From CAZXEJ01 sp964639895 (GTDB lineage: Bacteria > Desulfobacterota_D > UBA1144 > Nemesobacterales > JADFKM01), in contig CAZXEJ010000001.1 in NCBI GenBank assembly GCA_964639895.1, forward strand, positions 1 to 64,000: 64,000 bases of DNA. The letters are read 5' to 3'. A model generated the notes under the pieces. The model saw only the letters and a program-made list of their open reading frames with translations. It did no database searches and was not told the origin of the DNA. This document shows positions 7,551 through 16,092 of the stretch, piece after piece; the first letter of the stretch is position 1; every line of letters begins with the position of its first letter. The translations under genes and the position numbers were made by a program.

Positions 7551-9923
7551 ATGATCCCATCCCTCATACGACGCTACATACGTTGGCTTCACACACGCTG
7601 GCCCGCCGGCGTGGTAGAGAAACTGCCCGAGGTACGAGCCGACTTCTCGACCAACGTCCCAGGCCTCTACGTCGTCGGCGACCTGGCCGGGGTGCCGCTG
7701 CTCAAGTTTGCGGCCGAGAGCGGAGCCGCAGCCGTAAGAACCATTGCGGCCGACCCCACGTTCCAGCGGGCCGGGGACGAGAAGCGCTGCAAAGGGGTCA
7801 AGGACCTAGTCATACTAGGCGGGGGGGTCTCGGGGATGGCGGCCGCCCTCGAGGCTCAGAGGCTGGGACTCGAGTTCGAGATCCTCGAGGCCTCCGAGCC
7901 GTTCGCCACCATTGTCAACTTCCCGCGGGCAAAGCCAATCTTCACCTACCCCAAGGAAATGGAACCCCGCTCCCCGCTGCGCGTTACGGCCAGCGTGAAG
8001 GAAGAGCTGGTCGAGGAGCTGAGACGACAGACCGTGGCCCGGGGGATCGAGCCCACGCGGGCCAAGATCGAGTACGTCCGCAGGCGCGACGGATACCTCG
8101 AATGCGTGGCCGAGGACGGAGCGACGTATGCGGCAAAGCGGGTCATAGTGGCCATCGGGAGATCGGGCAACTACAGGCGCCTCGGTGTGCCCGGCGAGGA
8201 GAGGGACAAGGTCTACTATCGCCTGCACGACCCGCGCGACTTCCGGCAGATGAACGTCCTCGTCGTCGGTGGAGGGGACAGCGCCCTCGAGACGTCGATA
8301 GCGCTCGTCGTCTCGGGGGCGAGGGTCACGCTCTGCCACCGCGGCGAGCGCCTTACCAGACCCAAGCAGGAGAACGTGGACAAGCTCTACGCCCTCCTCG
8401 AAGATGCGGGCGCCGAAGTGGACGTGGAGCGGCCCGAATCGGAGCGCGTCACCACCAGTGCGGGCTCGTTCTCCGCCTCCCCGGAGGGGCACGGTTCACT
8501 GCGCCTCCTGCTGGGCTGCACCGTAGAAGAGATATCTGAGAGCAGCGTCACCCTGAAGCGTGCCGACGGTGAGCGCGAAAAGATTGGTAACGACGTCGTC
8601 TTCGTCATGGCGGGCCGTGACGCACCGCTCGACTTTTTCCGTCGAAGCGGCGTCCGCATCAAGGGCGAGATGACCTCCCGCCAATGGGGGGCGCTCTCGC
8701 TCTTCCTGCTCTTCTGCGCCTTCGTCTACAACTGGAAAGGCGGCGGCTCGTTGACGCGGCTCTTCGGCCGGCACGGCTGGTTCCCCTTCAACATGGGACA
8801 CCTGCTCGAAGGGGCGGCCGAAAGCTCCTCCCCGACGGCGGCCGCTCTCTCCGTCACCCTCTCTGACCCGGGTTTCTACTACAGCCTCGCCTACACGTTG
8901 CTCGTCCTCATCTTCGGCCTCCTCCGCATCCGCCGCCGCCGCACCCCCTACGTCACCGTCCAGACCCTCTCGCTCATCTTCTTCCAGATCGTGCCCCTTT
9001 TCCTCTTGCCCTACGTCGTGCTCCCCTTACTGGGCCACGCGGGCTTCTTCGACCACGGCATCGCCAAGGCCGTGGCAGACCAGCTCTTCCCCGCCGTCGA
9101 CTACGGCCACGGCCGCGAGTACTGGCGCGCGTTCGGCTTCATACTGGCCTGGCCGCTCTTTATCTGGAACGTCTTCTCATCCGAGCCCCTCTGGGGGTGG
9201 CTGGCCATAAGCCTCATCCAGACTTTCGTCGTCATACCGCTCATAATCTACTACTGGGGCAAGGGGGCATACTGCGGGTTCATCTGCTCGTGCGGCGCAA
9301 TGGCCGAGACGCTCGGCGACACATTCCGCCACAAGATGCCCCACGGGCCGCGCTGGAACAGGCTCAACGCCGCGGGCCAAGTCATCCTGGCCGTGGCCGC
9401 AGTGATGCTTGCCGTGCGCATCGTGGGCTGGGCAGTCCCCGACACCGTTGCGGGCCGGGCCGCGGCCTCGCTCTTCGAGGGGATGCTCTACAAGTGGGAG
9501 GTGCTGGGCGTACAGACGAACTACAAGTGGACGGTCGACGTACTGCTCGCCGGAATAGTGGGCTACGGCCTCTACTTCTGGTACAGCGGGCGCGTCTGGT
9601 GCCGATTTTTCTGCCCCCTGGCCGCACTCATGCACGTCTACGCCCGCTTCAGCCGCTTCCGCATCCTGGCCGACAAGAAGAGGTGCATCTCGTGCAACGT
9701 CTGCACCTCCGTATGCCACCAGGGCATAGACGTAATGAACTTCGCCAACAAGGGCCTGCCCATGGAAGACCCCGAGTGCGTGCGGTGCAGCGCATGTGTG
9801 GAGGCATGCCCCACGGGGGTGCTCCGCTTCGGCCAAATCGACCGGCGCTCGGGCCGCCCCATCAAGGTGGATGGCATCGATGCCTCGCCGGTGCTGATGA
9901 GAGAGCGAGAGGGGTCGTCATGA
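7551..9923 (+). CDS. Fused NAD(P)H/FAD oxidoreductase and membrane polyferredoxin (NapH/CcoG-like)
   Basis: A 790-residue protein joining a thioredoxin-reductase-like flavoprotein to a membrane iron-sulfur module. Residues 25-65 carry the FAD-closing motif normally found at the end of such flavoproteins (NVPGLYVVGDLAGVPLLKFAA). The first Rossmann motif is near 88 (LVILGGGVSGMAAA) and the second near 235 (NVLVVGGGDSALE). I see no redox CxxC in the flavin half. After about residue 375 come several membrane helices with CGFICSCG and WCRFFCPL. The end carries two CX2CX2CX3C ferredoxin clusters (CISCNVCTSVC, CVRCSACVEAC). It probably passes electrons from NAD(P)H across or into the membrane, by analogy with NosR/NapH/CcoG. 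The partner is unknown. The stop codon overlaps the next start (ATGA). Confidence 0.87.
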   Translation: MIPSLIRRYIRWLHTRWPAGVVEKLPEVRADFSTNVPGLYVVGDLAGVPLLKFAAESGAAAVRTIAADPTFQRAGDEKRCKGVKDLVILGGGVSGMAAALEAQRLGLEFEILEASEPFATIVNFPRAKPIFTYPKEMEPRSPLRVTASVKEELVEELRRQTVARGIEPTRAKIEYVRRRDGYLECVAEDGATYAAKRVIVAIGRSGNYRRLGVPGEERDKVYYRLHDPRDFRQMNVLVVGGGDSALETSIALVVSGARVTLCHRGERLTRPKQENVDKLYALLEDAGAEVDVERPESERVTTSAGSFSASPEGHGSLRLLLGCTVEEISESSVTLKRADGEREKIGNDVVFVMAGRDAPLDFFRRSGVRIKGEMTSRQWGALSLFLLFCAFVYNWKGGGSLTRLFGRHGWFPFNMGHLLEGAAESSSPTAAALSVTLSDPGFYYSLAYTLLVLIFGLLRIRRRRTPYVTVQTLSLIFFQIVPLFLLPYVVLPLLGHAGFFDHGIAKAVADQLFPAVDYGHGREYWRAFGFILAWPLFIWNVFSSEPLWGWLAISLIQTFVVIPLIIYYWGKGAYCGFICSCGAMAETLGDTFRHKMPHGPRWNRLNAAGQVILAVAAVMLAVRIVGWAVPDTVAGRAAASLFEGMLYKWEVLGVQTNYKWTVDVLLAGIVGYGLYFWYSGRVWCRFFCPLAALMHVYARFSRFRILADKKRCISCNVCTSVCHQGIDVMNFANKGLPMEDPECVRCSACVEACPTGVLRFGQIDRRSGRPIKVDGIDASPVLMREREGSS

Positions 9924-10654
9924 CGTCGGGCGCCACCCAGCCAAGTATCGCGGTCATCATCCCGGCCCTCGACGAGGAGGAGGCCGTGGGCCTTGTGGTA
10001 GGGGATATTCCGCGCCCACCGGTAGAAGAGGTGGTGGTCGTCGACAACGGCTCGAGAGACGCCACCGCCGAGGTGGCCGCGGCGGCCGGGGCCACGGTGC
10101 TGAGGGAGGAGCGCCGCGGCTACGGGTGGGCCTGCCTCCGGGCCATCGGCTACCTCGCGGCCAAGCCCGCCCACCAGAGGCCCGACGTCGTAGTCTTTCT
10201 CGACGCCGACTACGCCGACCGCCCCGAGGAGATCCCACGGCTCGTAAGCCCCATAGTGGAAGAGGGATGCGACCTCGTGCTCGGCTCGCGGCTAGCGGGC
10301 ACGATGGAGGAGGGCGCCATGCTGCCACAGGCCGTCTGGGGCAACCGGCTGGCCACGGCGCTCATACGGCTGCTCTACGGCACAAGGTTCACCGATCTCG
10401 GCCCGTTCCGAGCGATAAGGTTGGAGAGACTTCTCGCCCTGGAAATGGAGGAGACCACATACGGCTGGACGGTGGAGATGCAGCTTAAGGCCGTCGCCGC
10501 AGGACTCCGTGTGAAGGAGGTGCCCGTGGGCTACCGCAGACGGATCGGCCGCTCCAAGGTGAGCGGTACGGTGTGCGGCACGCTGGGAGCCGGCTACAAG
10601 ATAATCGGCACCATACTAAAGCATCGGCTGAAGACAGCCCTAAGGGGAGCTTGA
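9920..10654 (+). CDS. Family 2 glycosyltransferase (DPM1-like)
   Basis: A 244-residue GT-A enzyme of the dolichyl/polyprenyl-phosphate sugar transferase type. The N-terminal nucleotide-binding strand is IAVIIPALDEEEAV, followed by VVVVDNGSRD and the metal-binding VVFLDADYAD. The acceptor-side motif (DLGPFRAIRLERL, YGWTVEMQLKA) resembles other members. There is no long C-terminal membrane domain. Donor and acceptor are not predictable; a lipid-linked sugar is the usual product. It starts within the stop codon of the preceding fusion gene, so the two are translationally coupled. Confidence 0.9.
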   Translation: MTSGATQPSIAVIIPALDEEEAVGLVVGDIPRPPVEEVVVVDNGSRDATAEVAAAAGATVLREERRGYGWACLRAIGYLAAKPAHQRPDVVVFLDADYADRPEEIPRLVSPIVEEGCDLVLGSRLAGTMEEGAMLPQAVWGNRLATALIRLLYGTRFTDLGPFRAIRLERLLALEMEETTYGWTVEMQLKAVAAGLRVKEVPVGYRRRIGRSKVSGTVCGTLGAGYKIIGTILKHRLKTALRGA

Positions 10655-10691
10655 GATACGATGCACTCCGCGGCCGGACATAAACCGCCCT

Positions 10692-10769
10692 CCCACCCGC
10701 GAGGGAGATGTGATTTTCCAAGACCACTGCTGGGGCGAGAAAGCACCGCCCCCCACCCGCGAGGGAGAT
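10692..10769 (+). repeat. Short direct repeat in the gdh upstream region
   Basis: CCCACCCGCGAGGGAGAT occurs at 10692-10709 and again exactly 60 bases later at 10752-10769. Each copy can form a small CTCCC/GGGAG-type stem. A related sequence (CCCTCCCTTGCACGCGAGAGG) precedes the ABC permease start at 13729 with differences. Confidence 0.6.
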
Positions 10770-10806
10770 ACCGCCCCTCTTCGCCTCCCCCGCTGGGCCG
10801 CTCGTG

Positions 10807-10815
10807 TGATACAAT
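10807..10815 (+). promoter_or_regulatory. Extended -10 promoter of glutamate dehydrogenase
   Basis: TGATACAAT is a TGn-extended -10 with no convincing -35. The roughly 100-base leader contains a perfect GGCGGC-CGGA-GCCGCC hairpin at 10850-10865. Confidence 0.45.
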
Positions 10816-10925
10816 TTACCTACGAGGAGGTTGCCACGCCCGATCGCGCGGCGGCCGGAGCCGCCCGGGATGAAAGAATCCTACAACCCAGATACCACGC
10901 ACACGAAGGAAGGAGGTAAGGTGAG

Positions 10926-12215
10926 ATGCCGGGGCCGATGCTAACCGAGGCTTCCAAGCGCGTGGAAGAGGCACTTCGCCACACCAGCGTATCGAGCGAT
11001 ACCGTCGAAAGGCTCCGTTCCCCCAAGTCGTCGCTCCGCGTATCCATCCCCCTGCGTATGGACAACGGCGACATGCGCCTCTTTACAGGCTACAGAGTAA
11101 GATACGACGATACGCGTGGGCCGACCAAGGGAGGCATCAGGTTCCACCCCTCCGTAACACTGGACGAGACCGAGTCGCTTGCACTGTGGATGACGTTCAA
11201 GTGCGCCGTACTCGACATCCCCTTCGGCGGCGGCAAGGGGGGCATAACGGTAGACCCCAAGAGCCTGTCAAAATTCGAGCTCGAGAGGCTGAGCAGGGGC
11301 TACATCGACGCCATAGCCGATTTCATAGGGCCCGACGTCGACGTGCCGGCCCCCGACGTATACACGAACCAGATGATTATGGGCTGGATGATGGACCAGT
11401 ACAGCATAATCACCCGCAAGATTTGTCCCGCCGTCATAACGGGCAAGCCGATCTCGATGGGCGGCAGCCAGGGAAGGGATACGGCGACGGCCATGGGCGC
11501 ATTCTTCTCCATCCAATGCTTCATGAAGAAGGTGGGTAAGGATCCCCGCGAGACCACCGTCGCCGTCCAAGGGTTCGGCAACGCTGGCGCTACCCTCGCC
11601 GAGCTACTCTTCAAGGCGGGCTACAAGGTGGTGGCAGTTAGCGACTCCAAGGGGGCTATATTCAAGGGCGACGGTCTGGACATCCCCAGCGTGCGCCAGT
11701 GGAAGGAATCGACCCGTGACCTCAAGGCCGTCTATTGCACGGGCTCGGTGTGCAACATAGTGGAACACGAAACCATAACGAACGAGGAACTCCTGGAACT
11801 GGACGTAGACGTACTCATACCGGCGGCCCTCGAGAACCAGATTACGGCCGAGAACGCCCCCCGTATAAAGGCGCGCCTTATATTCGAGGTGGCCAACGGC
11901 CCCACCACACCGGAGGCCGACGAGATCCTCCGAGAGCGCGGCGTACGGGTGGCCCCCGACATACTGGTCAACGCCGGCGGCGTCACGGTGAGCTACTTCG
12001 AGTGGGTACAGAACAGGACCGGCCTCTACTGGTCGGCGGAAGAGGTCAACGAGCGGCTCGAGAAACGCATGGTTACCGAGACGAAGAGGGTGATGGATAT
12101 CGCCGAACAGAAATCCATCCCATGGAGGACGGCGGCATACGTGCACGCCCTCGAGAGGCTCGACAGCGCCGTCCGGGCCAAGGGGACGAAGACTTTCTAC
12201 ACGTCGGGACACTGA
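10926..12215 (+). CDS. gdhA: Glutamate dehydrogenase (Glu/Leu/Phe/Val dehydrogenase family)
   Basis: A 429-residue cytoplasmic enzyme that interconverts glutamate and 2-oxoglutarate plus ammonia. Family motifs are the substrate-binding MDNGDMRLFTGYRVRYDD region, KGGIRFHP, the catalytic-lysine segment PFGGGKGGI, DVPAPDVYTN, and the nucleotide-binding AVQGFGNAGATLAELL. The length and motif spacing match hexameric GDHs of thermophiles and archaea. Coenzyme preference is not certain. ATG 10926 has a strong ribosome binding site (GAAGGAGGTAAGG). The gene converges with the symporter, 17 bp away. Confidence 0.93.
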   Translation: MPGPMLTEASKRVEEALRHTSVSSDTVERLRSPKSSLRVSIPLRMDNGDMRLFTGYRVRYDDTRGPTKGGIRFHPSVTLDETESLALWMTFKCAVLDIPFGGGKGGITVDPKSLSKFELERLSRGYIDAIADFIGPDVDVPAPDVYTNQMIMGWMMDQYSIITRKICPAVITGKPISMGGSQGRDTATAMGAFFSIQCFMKKVGKDPRETTVAVQGFGNAGATLAELLFKAGYKVVAVSDSKGAIFKGDGLDIPSVRQWKESTRDLKAVYCTGSVCNIVEHETITNEELLELDVDVLIPAALENQITAENAPRIKARLIFEVANGPTTPEADEILRERGVRVAPDILVNAGGVTVSYFEWVQNRTGLYWSAEEVNERLEKRMVTETKRVMDIAEQKSIPWRTAAYVHALERLDSAVRAKGTKTFYTSGH

Positions 12216-12232
12216 GGCGGGGCCGCTGAGCA

Positions 12233-13576
12233 TCAACGAGACTCAAGGTACATTCTGCTCTCGGCCAGCACCACTCCTCCCAGCCCGAGCAGTCCCACCA
12301 GATTGGGGAAGGCCATAAGGGCGTTCATCACGTCCGAGAACAGCCAGACGACGTCCAGCTTGACGACGGCTCCCAACATGACGACGGCCGTAAACACCAC
12401 GCGGTACGGCATCACCGCCCCCTCGCGCAGGACGAACTCGATGGCCTTCTCGCCGTAGTAGCTCCATCCCAGCACGGTGGAGTATGCAAAGAACGCAAGG
12501 CTTACGGCCACTACATAGGAGCCCGCCTTCGATCCCAGGCCCTGGGCGAACGCGGCCGACGAGAGTGCAGCCCCCGTGGCTCCGCTCGTCCAGGCGCCGC
12601 TCGTCAGTATGACCAGTCCCGTCAGCGTACACACGACGATGGTATCGATAAACGTCTGGGTCATCGATACCAGCGCCTGCGTCACCGGGTTGGAGGTCTT
12701 GGCGGCTGCCGCGGCGATGGGTGAGCTGCCGAGGCCTGACTCGTTGGAGAATATGCCGCGGGCCACCCCCATGCGTATGGCGCCCCTCACCGTGGACCCC
12801 ATGAACCCTCCCACGGCAGCTGTCGGAGTGAAGGCATGGTGGAAAACCAAGTAGAGCGCCTCGGGCACACCTTGCCAGTTAACCACGAGACAGACGACCG
12901 CCGCCACGAAGTAGAATGCTATCATCAACGGCACTATGACGCTGGTCACGCGCGCTATGCTCTTTATGCCGCCCACTATCACGAGCCCCGTAAAGAGCGC
13001 CATGGCCGCACCCGTAGCCCACACCGGCACGCCGAAGGCGGCACGCAGCCCGTCGGCCACGGAGTTGGACTGCACCATGTTGCCTATGCCGAAGGCAGCA
13101 ACGGCGGCGAAGACGGCGAACATGACGCCCAGCCATCTCTGTCCCAATCCCTTCGACAGGTAGTACATGGGGCCGCCGCTCATGGTGCCGAAGCGGTCCT
13201 TCTCGCGGTACTTGACGGCAAGGACGGCCTCCGAGTACTTGGTCGCCATCCCCACCAGGCCCGTGATCCACATCCAGAACAGCGCTCCCGGACCGCCGGC
13301 GGCGATCGCCGTCGCCACGCCCGCGATGTTGCCCGAGCCTACGGTGGCCGAAAGTGCCGTCATGAGAGCCTGGAAGTGGGTTATGTCCCCTGCCGACGCC
13401 TCGTCTTCGGGGTGGCGCGAGAACGCCAGCCTCAATGCCCGGAACAGGTAGCGGAACTGCAGTCCCCGGAGGAGCACGGTCAGATAGAGGCCCGTCCCCA
13501 CCAGCAAAACCACGAGCGGCAATCCCCAGAGGAAGCCGCTCAGCCTTTCGAGCACATAGAGAATCCTGGTTTCCAT
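12233..13576 (-). CDS. Alanine/glycine:sodium (or proton) symporter, AGCS family
   Basis: A 447-residue inner-membrane carrier with about ten hydrophobic helices. Family signatures include TALSATVGSGNIAGVATAI near 90, GPGALFWMWITGLVGMATKYSEA and SGGPMYYLSKGLG; MGVARGIFSNESGLGSSPIA near 275 is diagnostic. It imports alanine or glycine with sodium or protons. It ends 17 bp from the end of the convergent glutamate dehydrogenase gene. The ABC-2 permease diverges upstream. Confidence 0.94.
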   Translation of the reverse strand: METRILYVLERLSGFLWGLPLVVLLVGTGLYLTVLLRGLQFRYLFRALRLAFSRHPEDEASAGDITHFQALMTALSATVGSGNIAGVATAIAAGGPGALFWMWITGLVGMATKYSEAVLAVKYREKDRFGTMSGGPMYYLSKGLGQRWLGVMFAVFAAVAAFGIGNMVQSNSVADGLRAAFGVPVWATGAAMALFTGLVIVGGIKSIARVTSVIVPLMIAFYFVAAVVCLVVNWQGVPEALYLVFHHAFTPTAAVGGFMGSTVRGAIRMGVARGIFSNESGLGSSPIAAAAAKTSNPVTQALVSMTQTFIDTIVVCTLTGLVILTSGAWTSGATGAALSSAAFAQGLGSKAGSYVVAVSLAFFAYSTVLGWSYYGEKAIEFVLREGAVMPYRVVFTAVVMLGAVVKLDVVWLFSDVMNALMAFPNLVGLLGLGGVVLAESRMYLESR

Positions 13577-13683
13577 AGACGCCTCTATCGACGGTCGGCC
13601 GTCCGGAGCACGCTATGCGGGGACGGGGAGAAAGCGGAGCGGCCGTCGGCCGGGGGGTTCTGGAACCGCGCGGCAACGTAGTC

Positions 13684-13689
13684 TATAAT
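13684..13689 (+). promoter_or_regulatory. -10 box of the ABC-2 permease
   Basis: A perfect TATAAT 40 bases upstream of ATG 13729; the -35 is weak (TGGAAC at 13661). Confidence 0.4.
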
Positions 13690-13728
13690 GTTAGGCGTCC
13701 AAAACCCTCCCTTGCACGCGAGAGGACG

Positions 13729-14514
13729 ATGACGAAAGCAGCAGCTATTTTACCAAAGATAAGCCACCGCTTCCAATGGGTCTGGTACCGCAACCTTCTG
13801 GTGTGGTCGAAGTTCTACAAGTCGAGCCTCGTGGCCAACACCGTCGAACCGTTGCTCTACCTGATAGCCCTCGGCTACGGGTTCGCACCGCTCATAAGGA
13901 ACGTCGAGGGGTTGAGCTACATGGAGTTCATCGCACCCGGCTTGATCGCTTACTCGGCGCTCAACGCCGCCACTTTCGAGTGCACCTACGGAGCCTACGC
14001 CCGCATGACGGCCCAGAAGACCTACGACGCCGTCATCGCCACACCCGTCAACATCGACGAAGTGGTGGCCGGCGAAGTCTCGTTCGCAACCACGAAGTCC
14101 CTGTTCGCAAGCACCGTGATGTTGGCCATGGTATCTCTGTTCGGCCTCGTCCACTCCTGGCAGGCCGTGTTCATACCGCTCGCCATGGCCCTCACCGGAT
14201 TCGTCTTCGCATCGATGGGCATGTTGTTCACGTCGTTCTCCTATTCCTGGGACTTCTTCAGCTACTATCTCACGCTGCTCATAGCACCGATGTACTTCCT
14301 CTCGGGCATCTTCTTCCCCTTGGACAGACTGCCCCCGCTTGTAACCCAGGTAGCATGGCTGACCCCACTCTACCACTCGGTAGAGATATCGAGAAGCCTC
14401 GCCCTCGGCAGGGCGGATGCGACGACGGCGGCCCACGCGCTGTGGCTCCTCGTCGCAGGAGCACTCGTCTTCACCTGCGCCGTATACCGTATACGAAGAA
14501 GAATCATCTTATAA
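13729..14514 (+). CDS. ABC-2 type transporter permease
   Basis: A 262-residue inner-membrane protein of the ABC-2 / NodJ family, with six hydrophobic helices and the conserved segments EFIAPGLIAYSALNAATFE and YFLSGIFFPLDRLPP. Such permeases export polysaccharides, lipids or drugs together with a separate ATPase. No ATPase gene is next to it: upstream is a divergent symporter, downstream 1.6 kb without genes. The start at ATG 13729 is chosen because it follows GAGAGGA and the TATAAT box. Codons further upstream in frame would precede the promoter. Confidence 0.9.
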   Translation: MTKAAAILPKISHRFQWVWYRNLLVWSKFYKSSLVANTVEPLLYLIALGYGFAPLIRNVEGLSYMEFIAPGLIAYSALNAATFECTYGAYARMTAQKTYDAVIATPVNIDEVVAGEVSFATTKSLFASTVMLAMVSLFGLVHSWQAVFIPLAMALTGFVFASMGMLFTSFSYSWDFFSYYLTLLIAPMYFLSGIFFPLDRLPPLVTQVAWLTPLYHSVEISRSLALGRADATTAAHALWLLVAGALVFTCAVYRIRRRIIL

Positions 14515-15180
14515 AGAGGTACCATCAGAGCCGCCGGCGACAGGTCGCTTTCTAGGGTACCGGCGCAAAGGCGATTTGGCGCAGCTCCCCTGGGGGGACG
14601 AGCTTCCACCCCAACGAAGGCCGTAAGTGGAGAAATACATGTCGTCATCGACCCGGGGGAGGGATGCCCCCCGGAGCACCCTGGGAAGGCCCTATGTAGA
14701 GCCCAGCTCAAGGCCCCCACTCCCAAAGAAGGAGTCACCACCCACCCCTCGGCCTACACGCCCCCCGACCACCTAAACGCGGGGGGGGGAGACTGGCCAG
14801 CGCGCCGTCCGGCTCGAGCGCGCCAACCAAAACGACGCCTGCGCCGGGTAACCCCGGCCCGCTGCGGGCACGAGCGTGCACCAAGACCGTTACTGCAGCG
14901 GTAAAGGAAGGAGATCAGCGTTTGGTATGCGGCCAATCGGCACCGACCGCAGCTCCACTCGGAAGCCCCCTCAAGCACGGCCAGCGCGCCTGTGCGGTTC
15001 CTCCCCCCGCCGCCGAGACTACGGCCTAGGAACGGAACAGCGGCCCACGCCCCCTACTGCAATGAGGCCCGCCTCCGCACTCGACGACAGGCGCATCAGC
15101 CCGCGGGTGGTGTCCTCAAAACAAACGCCGCCACGGTGGGAATCAGGATGCCGCAACGCCGCCCAGGGAAGTATTCAGCA
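14515..15180. other. Non-coding region after the ABC permease
   Basis: No gene is seen. Many perfect small stems occur, for example CCGGGGG/CCCCCGG near 14660 and CCGGG-TAA-CCCCGG, CCCGC-T-GCGGG and GCAC-GAGC-GTGC in tandem near 14845-14880. They may belong to the structured region that follows. Confidence 0.4.
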
Positions 15181-15690
15181 GGGCATACAAGCAGTGCCCT
15201 CCTGAGATGACGTGCCCAACCCCCATGCAGGGGGGCGACTCTCCTAAGGGGTGGAGAAACTAGAGGAGTCGGAAGGTGGTACCATCCACTCCTGAACCGG
15301 CCGGCGGCCTATAGGAACCGCGGACGGGCGGCGCTAGGGGCACAGATCCGGCCACATATCCCACCCCGTAGGGGTGGGCGCGCACCCCCGGCTACGTGCG
15401 CTGCGGGCTGCAAGCGGAAAGTGTAGGGAGCCAATTGGCCGACATGGAAAGGGAGAGGAAAGCCCCAAGCCACCCGCTGGGGCGCGGACGAGGCAGAGAG
15501 CAGGCAACACCGCCTGCATAAGGATCACTCGGCCCGGCACGGGGGGCATCGCAAGGACGACACGCTCACGGCGCAGCAGACATCAAAAGCACCTCGGCGT
15601 CGCACCGGAACAGGGTTCCGCCTCCGAAGTAGGACAGGGAGGCCAAGTGTGAGAAAGGGGCGGGCGCCCCCTTCCCCCCTGAGGGGTGTG
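15181..15690 (+). ncRNA. Candidate large structured non-coding RNA
   Basis: About 510 bases hold at least nine separate stems. They are GGGCA/TGCCC (15181-15199), CCCCC/GGGGG (15220-15234), an 11-position arm pair with one mismatch (15236-15246 with 15261-15271), GGA-GTGG/CCAC-TCC (15271-15292), CCCACCCC-GTA-GGGGTGGG (15360-15378), GCGCAC/GTGCGC (15380-15401), GCCCC/GGGGC (15462-15483), GCAGGC/GCCTGC (15500-15517) and CGGAAC-AGG-GTTCCG (15606-15620). The linkers are rich in A and G on the plus strand (for example around 15410-15460), as in an exposed RNA. It does not show the conserved cores of RNase P RNA, tmRNA, SRP RNA or rRNA. Strand and ends are guesses. Confidence 0.4.
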
Positions 15691-16092
15691 AAGGGTTAAG
15701 TGTCGTATCTTTGAGCGGCACGACCAGGGCACAGAGGCTCGGCCGTGGTACCGGTCGGACTTATCGTCCTCTCGCCTTCTTCTCGCCAGCCGCCCCCCCC
15801 TCGGTAAGGGAGAGACACTACTCGACTACCGTGAGCTCACGCAACCGTCCCCGACGAGGGCGATCCATGCGGCGGTCCAGTAGTAGATGAACACCCACAG
15901 ACGACACTCCCTCCATAAGGAGCGCAAAAGGCTGTACGCGACTAACTACGGAAACAGAGTAACGGAGTTATGGCATGGGCTCGCCCCCAGGGAGCACACG
16001 AATGCGGATACACCAGCCCAACGGATGGGGCTGCGCCTTCGGTGGTATGGTGTGTGGGGAGGACTTAACCTTGGGGGAGAGGTATCTTGTGG
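15691..16092. other. Non-coding region downstream of ino1
   Basis: No gene is seen in these 400 bases. A three-way-junction-like element lies at 16008-16055: outer stem ATACACC/GGTGTGT and inner stem CAGCCC/GGGCTG, plus a short CGCC/GGTG stem. Read on the minus strand it sits 38 bases after the ino1 stop and may mark the end of that operon, though no U-run follows. Confidence 0.4.

Noticed and set aside
15181..15780. RNase P RNA (traces such as CAGAGAGC and CGGACTTATCG)
   Set aside because: The universally conserved GAGGAAAGTCC core and the correct order and spacing of the other conserved regions are missing on both strands.
14515..16092. Group II intron or other retroelement
   Set aside because: No reverse transcriptase ORF and no recognisable domain V.
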